From Dendrophyllia cribrosa (Eukaryota; Cnidaria; Anthozoa; Scleractinia; Dendrophylliidae): a DNA stretch of 64,000 nt. Of the stretch, positions 52,081 to 64,000 are shown in pieces (position 1 is the first letter of the stretch; the number at the start of each line of letters is the position of its first letter). The stretch is taken from NCBI GenBank assembly GCA_024195265.1, contig JAJLRJ010000007.1:7089058-7153057 (forward strand), read 5' to 3'. The position numbers and the translations under genes are program-made. The notes beneath the pieces were generated by a model. It did no database searches and had not been told where the DNA came from. It saw nothing but the letters and a program-made list of their open reading frames with translations.

Positions 52081-55000
52081 AAAGGGCTGTACCAAGCAAA
52101 CTATTGTAGGATTAATAATTAATAAAGTGAAATAAAACAAATTAGCTTAATATTGTGGAGTCGACTTAAATTCTTCTATTGTATTTAATTTTAGTTGTAT
52201 GAAGGAGTTTGACTCTTACAATCAACAAAGCCTTTTCGATTCGACAAGCTAGTGATGAAATCCTCAATTGACCAAGTGTCAAAAGCTGTTCAGCAGTTCA
52301 ATTTTTGTGTCCACTGCACATGTGCGTGTAGACACTACGCTATCGACGGTGTCACAGGAAGTTTGTTAACCTAAAATGTGTTAACTTTTGCTCTATGGAT
52401 GAAATCCTAGCGATAACTCTATTGAAGATTATTGGAAAAAATGTTCCTGGAGAGTTCTAAAGGAAACGAAGTCTTGTCAACTTGATAAGAAATAAATCAC
52501 AAACAGCGGTGATAAACATGGCAAACCAACGCATTTTTATAATAAACTTGACGTTTCGTATGCTAAGCTTATTATAAAAATGCGTTGGTTTACCATGTTT
52601 ATCACCGCTGTTTGTGTTTTATTTCTTATCAAGTTACGATGGCCTAAGAACAAGAGTTCTTAATATTAACTTGTTTTATAGAAGATGAGAAGATTGCTCG
52701 GAGTTCGTGCTTGTCCGTCAGTTAATCTGGATTTCTTTACGTTTTTCTTTCTATTTTTACATTCGCATTATATTGGGTCGGTCAACCAATCAGACTTAAA
52801 ACTAGAACCAATCGTGACTTGCTCAGCCGCGTTTTCCCGCGCTTGACGTCACCTCACAGGTAGCCCAAGCTATATGTGTCACAGTAACCGTTACGAGCGA
52901 AATTATAAGGATTTGTATGAGAAAAAACGGTCCATTCTAGGAGCTAAAAAATACGAACAAGATTTCAATAAAAATTGCCTACCTTACTTCGCTTGTGTGT
53001 TTCCTTGTCTCCTGTGTGGTTTTTGGGGCGATTTAGAGCGTTTCCAGTGACTTTTAGTTCCATTGCTTTCTCTATATGACATGAACTGAACATGGGCGAT
53101 TATCACGATCTAGACTGCTAGCTGTCTCTTTTCAGTCAATCGAGCGGCGCGCTAATCACAAAAAACAAGCTCGGCGAGACTGGAGCGAGCGAACGAGCCC
53201 AGAGCCCCAGAGCCCCAGAGCCCCCTCGGTTCGCTCGGCACTCAATCGCCGATTGCGTATGTGCTCGCCCGCTCGACTATCTAGAGAGGGACTGCTAGCA
53301 GTCTAATCACGATCTTTATTTGAAAACTGATGTGTGTTTGCTAGGAGATGTTTTTGAAGAATTCAGGAAAGTCTGCATGGAAAACTATGATTTAGATCCT
53401 GCTTGGTACTATACAGCTCCTGGTTTGGCATGGGATGCTGCCTTGAAAGAAAGTGGGGTTGAATTAGAATAGACCGCAATTACGTCACATACTACAACTA
53501 CCAGCATTCCTTGCGCATAGCGTGGGAGTCTCGCGCGAACCTTTGCGCGAACCTTTGCGCGAACCTTCGCGCAAAACACGAACACTAGCAAAATAAACAT
53601 GGCGGCCACTTCCGATACGAAAGTAGAAATTGAAAATAAAAATCTAAAATTTAAAACCAAACCACAAACCACTAAGAACAAGAGGCTACCAGTAGCCTAT
53701 ACTCATGCGCTTGCATAAGAAAGTTTTATGGGTTATTTTTTAACGGGTCACGCACCCCTCCTCCCTCAACGAATTTTGCGTGACACACATTGCACCACCA
53801 CTCAAGACATGTTGATTGAAGCTACCAATTTTTCTGTACTCGCTTTTAATATTTAATTTATTGATTCCCGATCAAACCCACACTAGTCTAATACTTCCCA
53901 AACCGTGAATTGGGTTATTCCAGAAAGAATCCACCCCCAACCCCCACCGACGGATGGCAAGATTGTTTGACCCCTCCCCCTCCACCCGAATTTCCTGGCC
54001 CGCTAGAATCCCCCCCCCCCCCCCCCCCCCCCCCCCCGCTGGATTTCCAAGCCCAGAGACCCCTCCTCCTGCCCGGATTTCCAATAAATTTTTCGAATAC
54101 ATGTAATCGGATTCAGTAGATTCTGCTTTTATAATATCAAAACTGTGATGATGAGTGCTATAAATCGGAAACATTTTAAAAATAAATATTGCGTGACGCA
54201 TCACGAAAAAACCCCCGTGATTTCAAGACCAAATCGAAATGCAATTTTTCTATAAAGCTTGTTCCTTAAATAACTGCTTTGATTTTGCCATGTATTAGTT
54301 TTTACCAGGCTTCACAGTTTCTTCAAAGTGTTATCGCAAATACAATTCTTTCATATATGCAAATTTCGTGTGAACTGTAATTCGATCGCGTGTGTTTCAT
54401 TCACGATCATGAATCCAAAATATTTGTTTTAAAGGTCAAAACGTTTTAATGAAACTCGTATTTCCTTGAATGAAAATGTCTTTCCCTTGAATAAAAGAGT
54501 TAAACACTTATCAGAATTCAGTGATTTCTGCTTCCGGAAGGCTTGGCGATCCTAATTGCAGCGTGCAGCGCTAGCGTCTGCGAATTTAATATATTATAAA
54601 CATCACAAAATAATATTTAAATTCAGCAACCTGCTTTATTTATTATAACTAGTGTTTTCTAAAATTTCCGACTTTTCCTGTGTATATAGAATGCCATTCT
54701 TATCCGTAAAGATGATTCGCATAATGTTTTCGCGAATCAAAAAACCTTGAAAGCAAACTTTATTTCAGAAAGCGCAATTTAATTATATTTACTAGCGTGC
54801 CTTTACCGAAAACATTCGAACAAGTTTAATCGCAATTTGCCTTTACACAGGAAAAAGGACAACGAATTCTCTCAGTTGCAAGTTTTATTCAAATATCTAT
54901 AAGTTTAGTCTCAAGAGCAAAACGCGTTAAATTATCGCATCGAGGAAACCGTGTCGGCAACGCAAGCAAATTTGTTTACTGACTGACATGTTGAAGAATT

Positions 55001-56610
55001 TCTCGTGTGGTCGAGTTTTCTAAATATTTCTGAATAACCACTGATAACACAGACAGTCTATGAAATGTTTCTTACAAAGTAAATGGACATTAAAAAAATG
55101 TTATTTTCTTTACCGTAGTTTTCCAGGAATGCTTGAAAATTCTTAGTAAAGTCTGCCGCTTCGCGCTTCGAAGGATTCAAGACAACGATGTCCCGCTTTG
55201 TGATAAATGAATGCTGATCCTCACAGGAATATTCCATCGCTTTCAGCTCTCTAACCGCCACTTCAGAGGCATACAAATCGTCTTAAGGACTTTTTCTTTC
55301 CATAACGAAGTCTTAAAAGGCGTGTTTACATTCTGGTAATGGAAAATGAACGTCTGAAAAATTGAAGTGTGGAGTACAGAAGCGGTCATATTTGTTTGAA
55401 ATCTGATGACAGTCTTCTCCGAGTGACAAACTGGTTCTCTCTAGTCCCCCCTAAAACCCAGACATGTCGGCAGTAGACGGATTTTGATTGGTTTAACCTT
55501 CCTGAAGCCTTCTATAACAATAGGAGACAAATATAACTTTCTAGGGGAGGCAGGGGCGAGTTCGCGTACACTAAAATATGCGTGCATAAATTTGCATGCA
55601 AAATCGTGACACAAAAAAGAAAAAAAAGAAAAACGAAGGCCTTTTTATAACTCTTGCGCTTTGCGCATGAGTAATAAGGAAGAAAAGGAAAGAAAAAGGA
55701 AGAAAGAGTAAGAGAAGAAAAGAAAAATATACTTGATCACACGACTTGAACGAAAAAAGGCGCGAAAAATGTTGCCGTTTGTCGCTGTTCACCTTGGCAA
55801 AGCTGTTCAAATGCACGGTGAAACCGCTCGATCTGTAGAAAACGAACGAACACATTTTTAATTTGTGAAAATGCCTTCTTTTAATTGGCTTTGAAATATG
55901 GTATCAGATGCTTTATACTTCCTCGAAATTGTTCCTAAACATTGTTGTTTAAAACGGATTGAAACCGAAAGATCTCACCATTACGGCTGTAGGAGCTAAA
56001 ATGAGCAACTTTGTAAGCTTATCTTTTCGCACCGTGGGCTGTCATCAGTGCGAGTTTTGTCGAACTCAGTGGAGAAATTATTTATGAACTGGAACAGAGA
56101 CTCTCTGCAGCTCAAAAGCCGTTGTTAATTGAGGAAAGAACAGCTTATGTTTGGTCTAAAGATGCGGGTTCTTATAGCGAATGGTCGATGTCAAAACAAC
56201 AAGAACAATTCAACGTTTAAAATTAAAAACATGGTTTTTGGAAAGGTTGGTGCTAAAGTAGACTGAAAAGCCACATCGAGTGCAGGTAACAATTTAATTT
56301 ATTTAACATTTATTTGTGTCCAAATGTATTAATTTTTGTAAGACTGCATTGATGGTAGATCTTTTAAATCGGACAGCTTTTCGCTCTGTTCAGCTGTATA
56401 CTTGTTCAGTTTGTTTTTCAATTCTAATTGAACTCCACGATTCTCTGCCATTTTATAGCTGTATTTTAAAGTCTGTCGCTGTTTTATAATAGGTAGACTT
56501 TTTGTAGAACACCTCGGTTTGTGAAATACTGTTTATAATAATGTTAGTCATTATTCAGATTATTTAAGAAATTGTAAGCTTAAACACATTGCGCCGGAAA
56601 GATTAGAAAC

Positions 56611-58800
56611 TTTTTTTTATTTTTATTTTTTTTTTTTATTAATCTTCATATAGTGATATTAACATACATACATATAGTGCTATACGATACAATATAATAC
56701 ACACAAAACATACACAAAAGGTCATACAGAGTAATTTAGTATGCAGTTAGAGCATTCTATGTTTTACATTGCTTATGTATTGTATATTTGTAGATATTGT
56801 TAATATAATGTATTATGTATTTCGTGAGAGGTTAATCTGAAAATTAAGGCGAGACCATTTCTGTGCAAAAGGCTTTGGATCATTATTATAACATGCAATT
56901 TGTTCTTCTATTTCCATTGAGTTTATAACTAGTTGTATATACACCTGCAGCTTAGGAAGCTTGTTTCCAAGTTTGCAGGTGTATATATAGTGTCTAGATA
57001 TAAGGAGTAAATGATGAAGGAGAAAATCTTTTGTGTTGTCAATAAGACCAAAACAAAGAGACAAAGAAGGAGTAACATTTTCTAAATCCTTAACGTTTTG
57101 GGAAATCCACTCGAAGATGCTCTTCCAGAAATGTTGTGTATGTTTGCAGTTCCAAAATAGATGAATAAGGGTTTCTTTTTCTCCCTCGCAGAAGGAGCAG
57201 GAATCTCTTTGTTTAATGCCTATCTTGTACAAAAAATCATTTGTAGCGATTTTTCTGTGAAGAAATTTAAATTGGAAGACCCTGAGCTTTGACTCCCTTG
57301 TACACAGAAATGGCAGACAGTACGTGCTTTTCCAATTTACTGTTATATTAGAATTACAAAATAAGTCTCTCTCTTCCAACCACTTACCCTGACTCCTAGA
57401 TGGCATAGAAGCTTTGTTATTTATTAATTGTTCATATATTTTTTTGGAGACTTTGGTATAAGACAGAAGGTTGTCAACTTGGTCCTTTGGAGTTACATTG
57501 CTGCAAGCCGTAAAGTATATCTTCTTGTAATGAACTACGGCTGATATCACTTTGTAATATTCGAGATAATTGGTTTTGATTCTGTATTTATCAATAAAGG
57601 CATTGTAGGTTAGAAACTTCTGGTCATTACCTAACAAATCTCTAATCTCCTTTATTCCCGTACTCAACCATGATTTGTAAAAGAATGGACGGTTTTCTAT
57701 TCTAATGTGAGAGTTATACCATATACATGTGGATGCAAAATCTAGATTCTCATCTCTGTAGTTGAATTTGGTCCAATGCTGTATGATTTCATTCAAGAAC
57801 GGGTCCTTGAGATTGAGCAGTGTAGTATCTTGTTGTTTTAAATTACTTCGAAACAATAGTTTACCGCCATATTTCTCTAAGTAATGTTCAAAAAAGAGTT
57901 TCCACTTCCCTTTATTTTCTTCATTTAGATATCCTTGAATCCATTTCATTTTCAAAGCTTCGTTAAAGCTTTGAATATCTAACATCTTAAGCCCTCCATT
58001 CTCATAATTATTTATTATTGTCGTTCTTTTGATTTTATCGCCCTTATTGTCCCAAAGGAAATCATATAATATGGAGTTGATTTTCTTGATTATGTCAGGA
58101 GGTGTTGGAAGAGATGACAATATGTAGACGATTTGTGATACGGCTAAGGTTTTTATAATTGTAATTTTACCCAAGAGGGTTAGTCTTCTGGCCGACCAAT
58201 TATCTAATATACTCTTTATTTTTTCAATTTTCTCAATAAAGTTTAAATCTAGGGAGCGGTCTTCTGAAGTAGAGAACCAAACTCCCAAAGCAAAGACCTT
58301 CTCATCAGCCCAAATTATAGGTTTGCTTGAACAAAAGGTAAAGTTAGAACTTTTAAGGGCGCCGATCCAGAGGGCTTCAGTTTTGTCATAGTTAACTTTC
58401 AAACCAGATATGGAGGCAAAGGCATCGAGTAAGTACAAAGATCTTGAAAAGGAGGATTCAGAGCCATCTAGAATCATAGTCGTGTCATCTGCGTATTGGG
58501 ATAACTTACACTCAGTGTCGAGAATTTTTATTCCACGGACCTCCTTATCATTTCTCACTGCATTACCTAGTATTTCAGCGCAAAAATAAATAAATATGGG
58601 GATAGCGGGCATCCATGTCTCACACCACGATCTAAGTTGAAAAAGTCCGAAGACCAGCCGTTGTTCAGAACACAGCTGCTGATATCAGTATAAAAAACCT
58701 TTACCCAAGAAATCAGAAAAGTTCCAAAGTTATAGTACTTCAGTGTTTTTTCTATAAAAGACCATTCAATACTATCAAAGATTAGAAACTTAGCTTTTTG
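56611..58800 (-). mobile_element. LINE (L1/Tx1-like non-LTR retrotransposon), 5'-truncated
   Basis: A poly-A tail on the minus strand (T-rich 56611-56638) marks the 3' end. A 599-codon frame (56813-58612) encodes the second half of a reverse transcriptase, with YADDTTMILDGS (the catalytic YADD box), a thumb region and a C-terminal zf-RVT domain (CSFCEGEKETLIHLFWNC..T). Upstream, in another frame, is GVRHGCPLSP (the RQGCPLSP-type motif, about 58592-58621) and further RT sequence to about 58800. One frameshift near 58600 therefore breaks it. The endonuclease and ORF1 are absent. No target duplication was identified. Clade assignment is by general look only. Confidence 0.75.
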
Positions 58801-59491
58801 GCATTCAGTCGCAGTTTTTACCTTACTTACTATGGCTTAAAATTCTTTATAAAAGTTCTTACAAATCTTATTGAAAACCACGTCATGCGAAGGTAAAACT
58901 AATACGTTCCAGTATCTAAATATAGTGTGAAATTGTAATTAAAACTGTCAAAAATAAGCCACCCGATTCGTGAAACTTCGATTCGTGAAACACGTACGCG
59001 TCACAACACGAAAGCGTGAAAGACGTAAAACTTATCTTGAAAACTAGGCTTTTCAATCAACTCAGCTTATCTAAAAAACAACAAAGTTCTTTTCTTCTGG
59101 TTCTTTTCCTTTAAATGACGCCCAAGGCACGTCTTCTTCAGAAAGTCTGAGAGACATTTCGCTATAAAGGTCACATATTTTGCGCGAAGGTTCGCGCGAG
59201 ACTCCCACGCTATGCGCAAGGAATGCTGGTAGTTGTAGTATGTAACGTAATTATGAAAACGGTCCATAGAGTGTGTGCGCTCACGTGACCCTTGAATTAC
59301 CGTCCGCCATGTTGGAGGACCACTTTGATGGGTTTTCCCTGTGTTTACCTTCTAGAGAGCGGGCAGTGCGAGCGCTTTCGAAATCATAACTCGTGTTTCC
59401 TTCACCGTTATGAATTAAAATCGAAAAGGTAGCTGATGTACAGTGCTTTTTTGTTATTTGTGCTAATTTAAATCCCAAAACCCCTTTTCTT
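58801..59491. other. Non-coding DNA with dispersed repeat
   Basis: Contains the inverse copy of the GCGCGAACCTT repeat at about 59170-59235 and a GATTCGTGAAAC short direct repeat (58968-58991). No gene. Confidence 0.5.
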
Positions 59492-60184
59492 TAAGGTGGC
59501 CGAATACAGTTTTGAGGGACAATAAATTTCCTTACGCGCGCGTGTCACGCAAGCAATACCGCGCGAGCAAACAACAACGAAGCTCTGATCTCGTGCACGC
59601 AGTTAGTAATGTGCGAGCAGCCGCGCGCGCAGAAGTGAATGGCCGTGGTGTACGCAGTACTGCGCATGCTCGGAGATCGTACTAAACGTTTTTTTGGTCG
59701 TGAATTTCTCGAAATCTAGCCGTACGACCTATGCTCAATTTTTGATATTTTTAAATATACATCAACATCGATCTGCAGACAATTTTTTTTCAAAATCTGT
59801 AAGACAGATTTTAAAATATTTTTCGAAATTCCTATTTTTGATATTTTCGTTGATACGCGAAAAACTCTCTTACAGATTTTTGTTTTAACTTGTAAGAACG
59901 TTTATTTTTACCCAAAGTTTAAATGGTAAGATTTTGAGGTAGGTTCGTACGGGTGATTTTTGAGTAAAACGTCCTCATAGAATTAGAACCCAGTCTTCTG
60001 ACAACCACTCGGTCGCTTGTTTTAAGCCACTTCTAACCAGAGGATGGTGAAATTACAAACACCCACTGTCTTGTACGATGGTTTTGACTTTGTAATTGTT
60101 GCTTGTTCCCACAAATAATCACCTGTGATCGATATTATCGGAAGCATCTGGTGACCCCTATAAACTGTAGTAAGCCACCTTAAA
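59492..60184. mobile_element. Possible TTAAGGTGGC-ended element
   Basis: TTAAGGTGGCC at 59492 and the inverse GCCACCTTAA at about 60175-60184 could be the ends of a TTAA-targeting non-autonomous element of about 690 bp. No ORF. Confidence 0.45.
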
Positions 60185-60408
60185 TAATTAGGGCCGTATT
60201 TGTTTCGATCAATTCAATTTGCTGATTCGCCGACCAACCCAAATTCCCTGAAAATCAACCGTACCTTTTGCTTTCCAACCGAAAATACCGGTTTTCTTGG
60301 CTAAATAGTAAGCACCCGGGGAACAAGTTCTCCACAGAAACCTGACTTCGAAACAAAATTTCGTGCAAACAAATTGCGGCGTGCAATCAAGGAACCGACA
60401 AACTAGCT

Positions 60409-61241
60409 AAGGCCCAAATCGCAATTGGGACAATTTTGTACATTTTTATCGAATTTCAATTTATTTAAGTGTCTGACTTGGCAAAGACAAGTGCGACCTA
60501 CACTTTTCAGAGAAACGAACTGGGCAGACAAATAAAACTTTAAAAACACCGCCGCCCGCTGATTGGTCCACGTTGCACGTGCAATTCGTTCGTCATTATA
60601 ACGGAAAATCACCGCAAAGACAAGTGCGACCTACTTTTGCCAAGTCGAAAAAGTTTCGACAAAACAGCCGAATTTTCAAAGGAGCCGAAGTCCTGCCTCC
60701 TGGCAGGACAACACGCTTGTCCGATACATTCCAACGCACCCGCGAATCCAGATAACAATGCCTTCTTGATTAACCATTGTGCTCTTCCTTGAGAAAAACA
60801 AATCAATATGCAGCACGTTTCTTTTTATTCAAATTTATCACGGCAAATCGCAATGTGCAAAAACAATTTAATCACTAAAAGTAGAAAAACCCTTGAAAAG
60901 GCTTAGAAATAAAAAAATACTTTGCGTTATTTTTTAATCGAATCATGTTTAGCAGTGTTCAATGACGGTGTTCAATGACAAGCCAGTTTCATACTGCATA
61001 AAATACATACTAATGAGATTAAAGCCACGTGCGCTTTGAAAAGGCTTGATGCTCAGATTGAAAGTCGAAGTGCTCCACACCTTTAAAATTGTTTCCCATA
61101 CCGCAATGTGCAATTTTCGTATTGTCTTGCAAATTTTAGCTCCGAAATTGACAAGTTGTCTCGGACAATTTTGTATACCAATTTCTGTCCAAATTGTCGC
61201 GGACAATTCAAAAGTTGTCCGCAAGTGCGATTTGGGCCTAA
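60409..61241. mobile_element. Non-autonomous element with TAAGGCCCAAATCGCA ends
   Basis: AAGGCCCAAATCGCA at the left and TGCGATTTGGGCCTA at the right are inverted. Inside, GGCAAAGACAAGTGCGACCTAC occurs at about 60479 and again, near-identically, at about 60613. No coding capacity recognised. Confidence 0.65.
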
Positions 61242-61496
61242 CTTGAGACGCGCTACAAGACTGATTCTACGATTTGTCGCGACCATGAAAATGATTCCAT
61301 TTTATAAGAAATATTGTTGACGTAAAACCGATTTCATAAGTGTGGCTGATTTTCTACTCTGTGATAATGTTTTCAAGGTTTACACAAATCGGGAACTAGT
61401 GGAAAACCTTCAGCGATTTTTAATAGTAGCAGCCGGGCACGGTCTTCAAAAATGCCTCAGAAATTCTCACAGAATTCTCACGAAAAGCTTCATTTA

Positions 61497-61757
61497 AACC
61501 TCCTAAGAGTATTCTATCTTTGTTTAGAAATGCCAAGCGCTTCGAAAAATTATTTTGGTTTTGTAGTTGACGAATTCTCCGAGCTTGTGCATACTATAAA
61601 ATCGCTGTCTTCTCGACACTTAGAAAATCTGCGCGTCGAGAACATAGCGATTTTATAGTATGCACAAGCTCGGAGAATTCGTCAACTACAAAACCAAAAT
61701 CATTTTTCGAAGCGCTTGGCATTTCCAAACAAAGATAGAATACTAACAGGAGGTTTC
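61497..61757. mobile_element. Foldback MITE (~260 bp)
   Basis: Long arms share GACGAATTCTCCGAGCTTGT, ATACTATAAAATCGCT and AATGCCAAGCGCTTCGAAAA, inverted on the right, with the centre near 61625. Confidence 0.85.
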
Positions 61758-61934
61758 TGAATGAGGCCTTCGAGATTTTAGCACATTTGACAGCATCGGA
61801 GGCTCAAGTTGTGTTGTTTCAGTCACCATTTTGATTACGTCAGTCCTCCAACATGGCCGCCGGTAAGTTTGTGACGTCATCCGCACACACGGATCCAGAT
61901 ATGTTGTTGTTTTTTGAGCAAGGATCCAGAGGAG

Positions 61935-63190
61935 GAATTTCCATGATTACGCATCGACATGAGCAGGCAAATAATAAATATATGGGGGATAGGTTTTATC
62001 CAACAAAACCATGAAAATATATCCCCTATCTAAATGCAAATAATCTTTATGGATGGGGAATGTTGCAACCACTTCCAGTTGGAGATTTTGAGTGGATGGA
62101 CGAAGAAGAATTAAAGAATTGGAAAAACATTCCTTGTGTATTGGAAGTTGATTTAGAATATCCAGAAGAACTGCATGATTTACATAATGAATATCCTTTA
62201 GCCCCATAAAGATTAGTTATTGATAAAGTTGAAAAACTTGTGCCTAATCTAATGGATAAAAAGAAATATATATTACATGGGAAAAACCTAGCGTTATATG
62301 AAAGCCTTGGGCTGATTGTGAAAAAGATTCACAGAGGAATAAAATTCAGAGAAAAAGCTTGGTTGAAAAGCTATATCCTGAAAAATACGAATTTAAGAAT
62401 GCAAGCTAAAAATGCTTTTGAAAAAGATTTCTTCAAGTTAATGAACAATTCAGTGTTTGGAAAAACAATGGAAAAATATCAGGAAAAGAGTAGATATCCA
62501 TTTGCTGAATGATGAAAAGAAAGCAAGAAAACTTGCATCAAAACCTAACTTCCATCATATGACGATATTTGATGAAACCCTTATTGCATATGAAAAGAAC
62601 TCGTTTAAGATTTATTAAACCCATTTATTGTGGAATGTGCATTTTGGATTTATCCAAGTATTTGATGTATGACGTCCATTATAATTACGCCAAAAAGAAA
62701 TGGCCAGATGCTAAATTATTATTTACAGATACGGATAGCCTTGTTTATGAAATAGAAACAGAAGATTTCTTTGCAGATATAAAAGATGATGTCGATGAAA
62801 TGTTTCATACAAGCGATTTTCCCAAGGACAAATAAAAACAAGAAAGTTATTGGGAAAATGAAGGATGAAGCTGGAGGAAAAATAATAGAAGAATTTGTTG
62901 GACTGCGATCAAAGTTGTATAGCTATAAGATGTTTGATGGCAAAGAAAATAAAAATATGTAAAGGCATCACAAAGGCTGTTACCAAAGGAAAGATTAGGC
63001 ATGAAGATTATAAAAACTGTTTATATTATTAAACAATAAAAAACAAATGAGAAAAATGAATGTTATCAGAAGCCATAAACATGAAATATTCTCAGAAACA
63101 GTTTATAAAGTGGCATTATCCGAAGATGATGATAAAAGATATATCTGTGAAGATGGAATATCTACCTTTGCTTGGGGGCATAAAGATTTA
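61935..63190 (+). pseudogene. Second DNA polymerase B (Polinton/linear-plasmid type), decayed
   Basis: A different polymerase lineage from that at 2-1435. Pieces in changing frames read, in order: motif A (YLNANNLYGW, with N at 62033-62035 where the catalytic D is expected), an in-frame TAA at 62207-62209, motif B (MNNSVFGKTME, about 62441-62473), a frameshift near 62490, motif C (LFTDTDSLVYEI, about 62726-62761), then [18 protein letters not shown] and a C-terminal block with VALSEDDDKRYICEDGI...FAWGH. Order and motifs fit DNA_pol_B_2 proteins of Polintons and linear plasmids. Several frameshifts and stops make it inactive. AT-rich composition differs from the GC-richer virus at the left. 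Confidence 0.75.
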
Positions 63191-64000
63191 AAGAATGAGG
63201 GGATGAATACTGAGTAAGTTTACAAGAACTAGATTTCCACCTGAAACAGATTTTGCCGATAAGATTGATGATGATCCCAATAATGAAAACAGAGAACAAA
63301 GTTGTAAAGAATTTTACTTGAAAGGAGGAATGAAACTTCTTCGCAGAATGAAAGCTAAATCACATTCATTTAGTTATTTTTAATAAAAAGGATGCCGGCT
63401 GAAGATTAATTGCAGAGAGCTCTTGATGCTTTATATCCCATGTAGAAATGAGATTTCAGTAAGTAAAACATGTTATATTCGAAAGAAAAGAAAGGAGAAC
63501 TCTTAAGAAAAAGCCATGGGAGATCCTGAAAATAAGGAACGTGATCAGTTAGATACTGTAGCTCCGTCTGCTCAACATAGCGATGAGCAGGATATAAGTG
63601 AAGAAACACAATACAGTGAACTGTTTGGTTGTTTTAACCCATGTTGAGATAACAATCACCAAGGGAACAATCTTTTAAGTAATGCTGGAATTTTTTCTAC
63701 AGCAAATGATAATGAAAAGCTGGTAATTAATCGTATGGATGATAACAGTTATAGAGAACTTGTTCAATCTTTTAACAGAGAACAAATGGATTTTTTTTAC
63801 CATATGTTACTCTCTGTTAAAAACGACGAGAAGCAATTGACACTTTTTAAGTAGTGGCGCGGGTTTAGGGAAGGCAACAGTAACACAATGTTTGTATGAG
63901 GCTCTTGATAATAAACCAGGTGAAAATCCAGATGAGTTGAAGGTACTGAAATTTGCTCCAGACACAAGACGAGGACTGCATAACCATTACCAATTACATG
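63190..64000 (+). pseudogene. PIF1-like helicase, decayed, cut by window end
   Basis: Directly follows the second polymerase. Recognised pieces are CRELLMLYIPCRNE (about 63405-63446), FNREQMDFFYHMLLSV (about 63772-63819), and, after a frameshift near 63855, SGAGLGKATVTQCLYEAL, a Walker A of the PIF1 type (GGAGVGKS in intact relatives; here the final Ser/Thr is Ala). KVLKFAPDTRRGLHN follows and corresponds to the next helicase motif. A TGA at 63646-63648 interrupts the frame opened by the ATG at 63516. It continues past the window. A PolB plus PIF1 pair indicates a second large DNA transposon or virus remnant. Confidence 0.65.

Larger units (their letters stand above)
49429..56827. repeat. 7.4-kb tandem duplication, copy 2
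   Basis: Second copy of 42031-49428. It holds the same features: a TTCGCGCTAATT transposon piece at 49435, exons 5 and 6, MITEs at 51959-52080, 52475-52636 and 53108-53306, the possible exon at 55058-55276, and the LINE end. The junction at 49428/49429 shows one base of microhomology. Confidence 0.9.

Noticed and set aside
53872..54204. Gly- or Pro-rich ORFs in copy 2
   Set aside because: They exist only because the C-run is 28 instead of 27 bases long; copy 1 has a different frame.

Overview
The window is nuclear DNA of an invertebrate animal, most likely an anthozoan cnidarian (coral or sea anemone). The reasons are intron-bearing genes, a two-vWA plus ShKT protein typical of cnidarians, and dense foldback elements, LINE, Penelope-like and hAT-like remnants. 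No bacterial-style operons or CRISPR arrays are present. Identities rest on motifs I recognise by eye; no searches were run.

Region 1 (1 to ~12.99 kb, possibly ~13.5 kb) is the most remarkable part. It is an endogenous, partly decayed double-stranded DNA virus related to Polintons/adintoviruses and polinton-like viruses, truncated by the window start. It carries a protein-primed type B DNA polymerase, a packaging ATPase, a double-jelly-roll major capsid protein, a minor structural protein, several membrane or coiled-coil virion proteins and an unrecognised 605-aa P-rich protein. It also carries a poxvirus-like late transcription factor (VLTF3-like), a YqaJ-type exonuclease and a zinc-finger protein. 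All ten structural or virion-like gene starts have a TATATAC-type motif just upstream of the ATG. The VLTF3-like and zinc-finger genes instead have TATA-like sequences of a different kind. This suggests a small virus with its own early/late switch. Five genes each carry one in-frame stop and four carry frameshifts, so this copy is dead, but recently enough that every frame is still readable.

Region 2 (13 to 25 kb) is transposon-rich host DNA. It holds perfect palindromes, a nested stack of inverted-repeat elements with a captured RecQ-helicase first exon flanked by a 9-bp target duplication, TTTGAC-rich repeats, a hAT-like transposase pseudogene with three in-frame stops, and a Penelope-like remnant.

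Region 3 (25 to 43.7 kb, + strand) contains one host gene in six phase-1 exons: signal peptide, linker, vWA, vWA, linker, ShKT. Its first vWA exon is split by a 655-bp transposon flanked by a 6-bp duplication. The large first intron holds a second Penelope-like remnant, foldback elements, a LINE 3' fragment and a SWIM-zinc-finger ORF lying between two inverted GCGAGTT arrays.

Region 4 (42.0 to 56.8 kb) is a 7.4-kb direct tandem duplication containing the last two exons of that gene. The copies look identical where compared, except for one extra C in a C-run and the loop of one hairpin, which is exactly inverted.

Region 5 (56.6 to 64 kb) has a LINE (minus strand), several foldback elements and a second, unrelated decayed large DNA element with a Polinton-type DNA polymerase B and a PIF1-like helicase, cut off by the window end.
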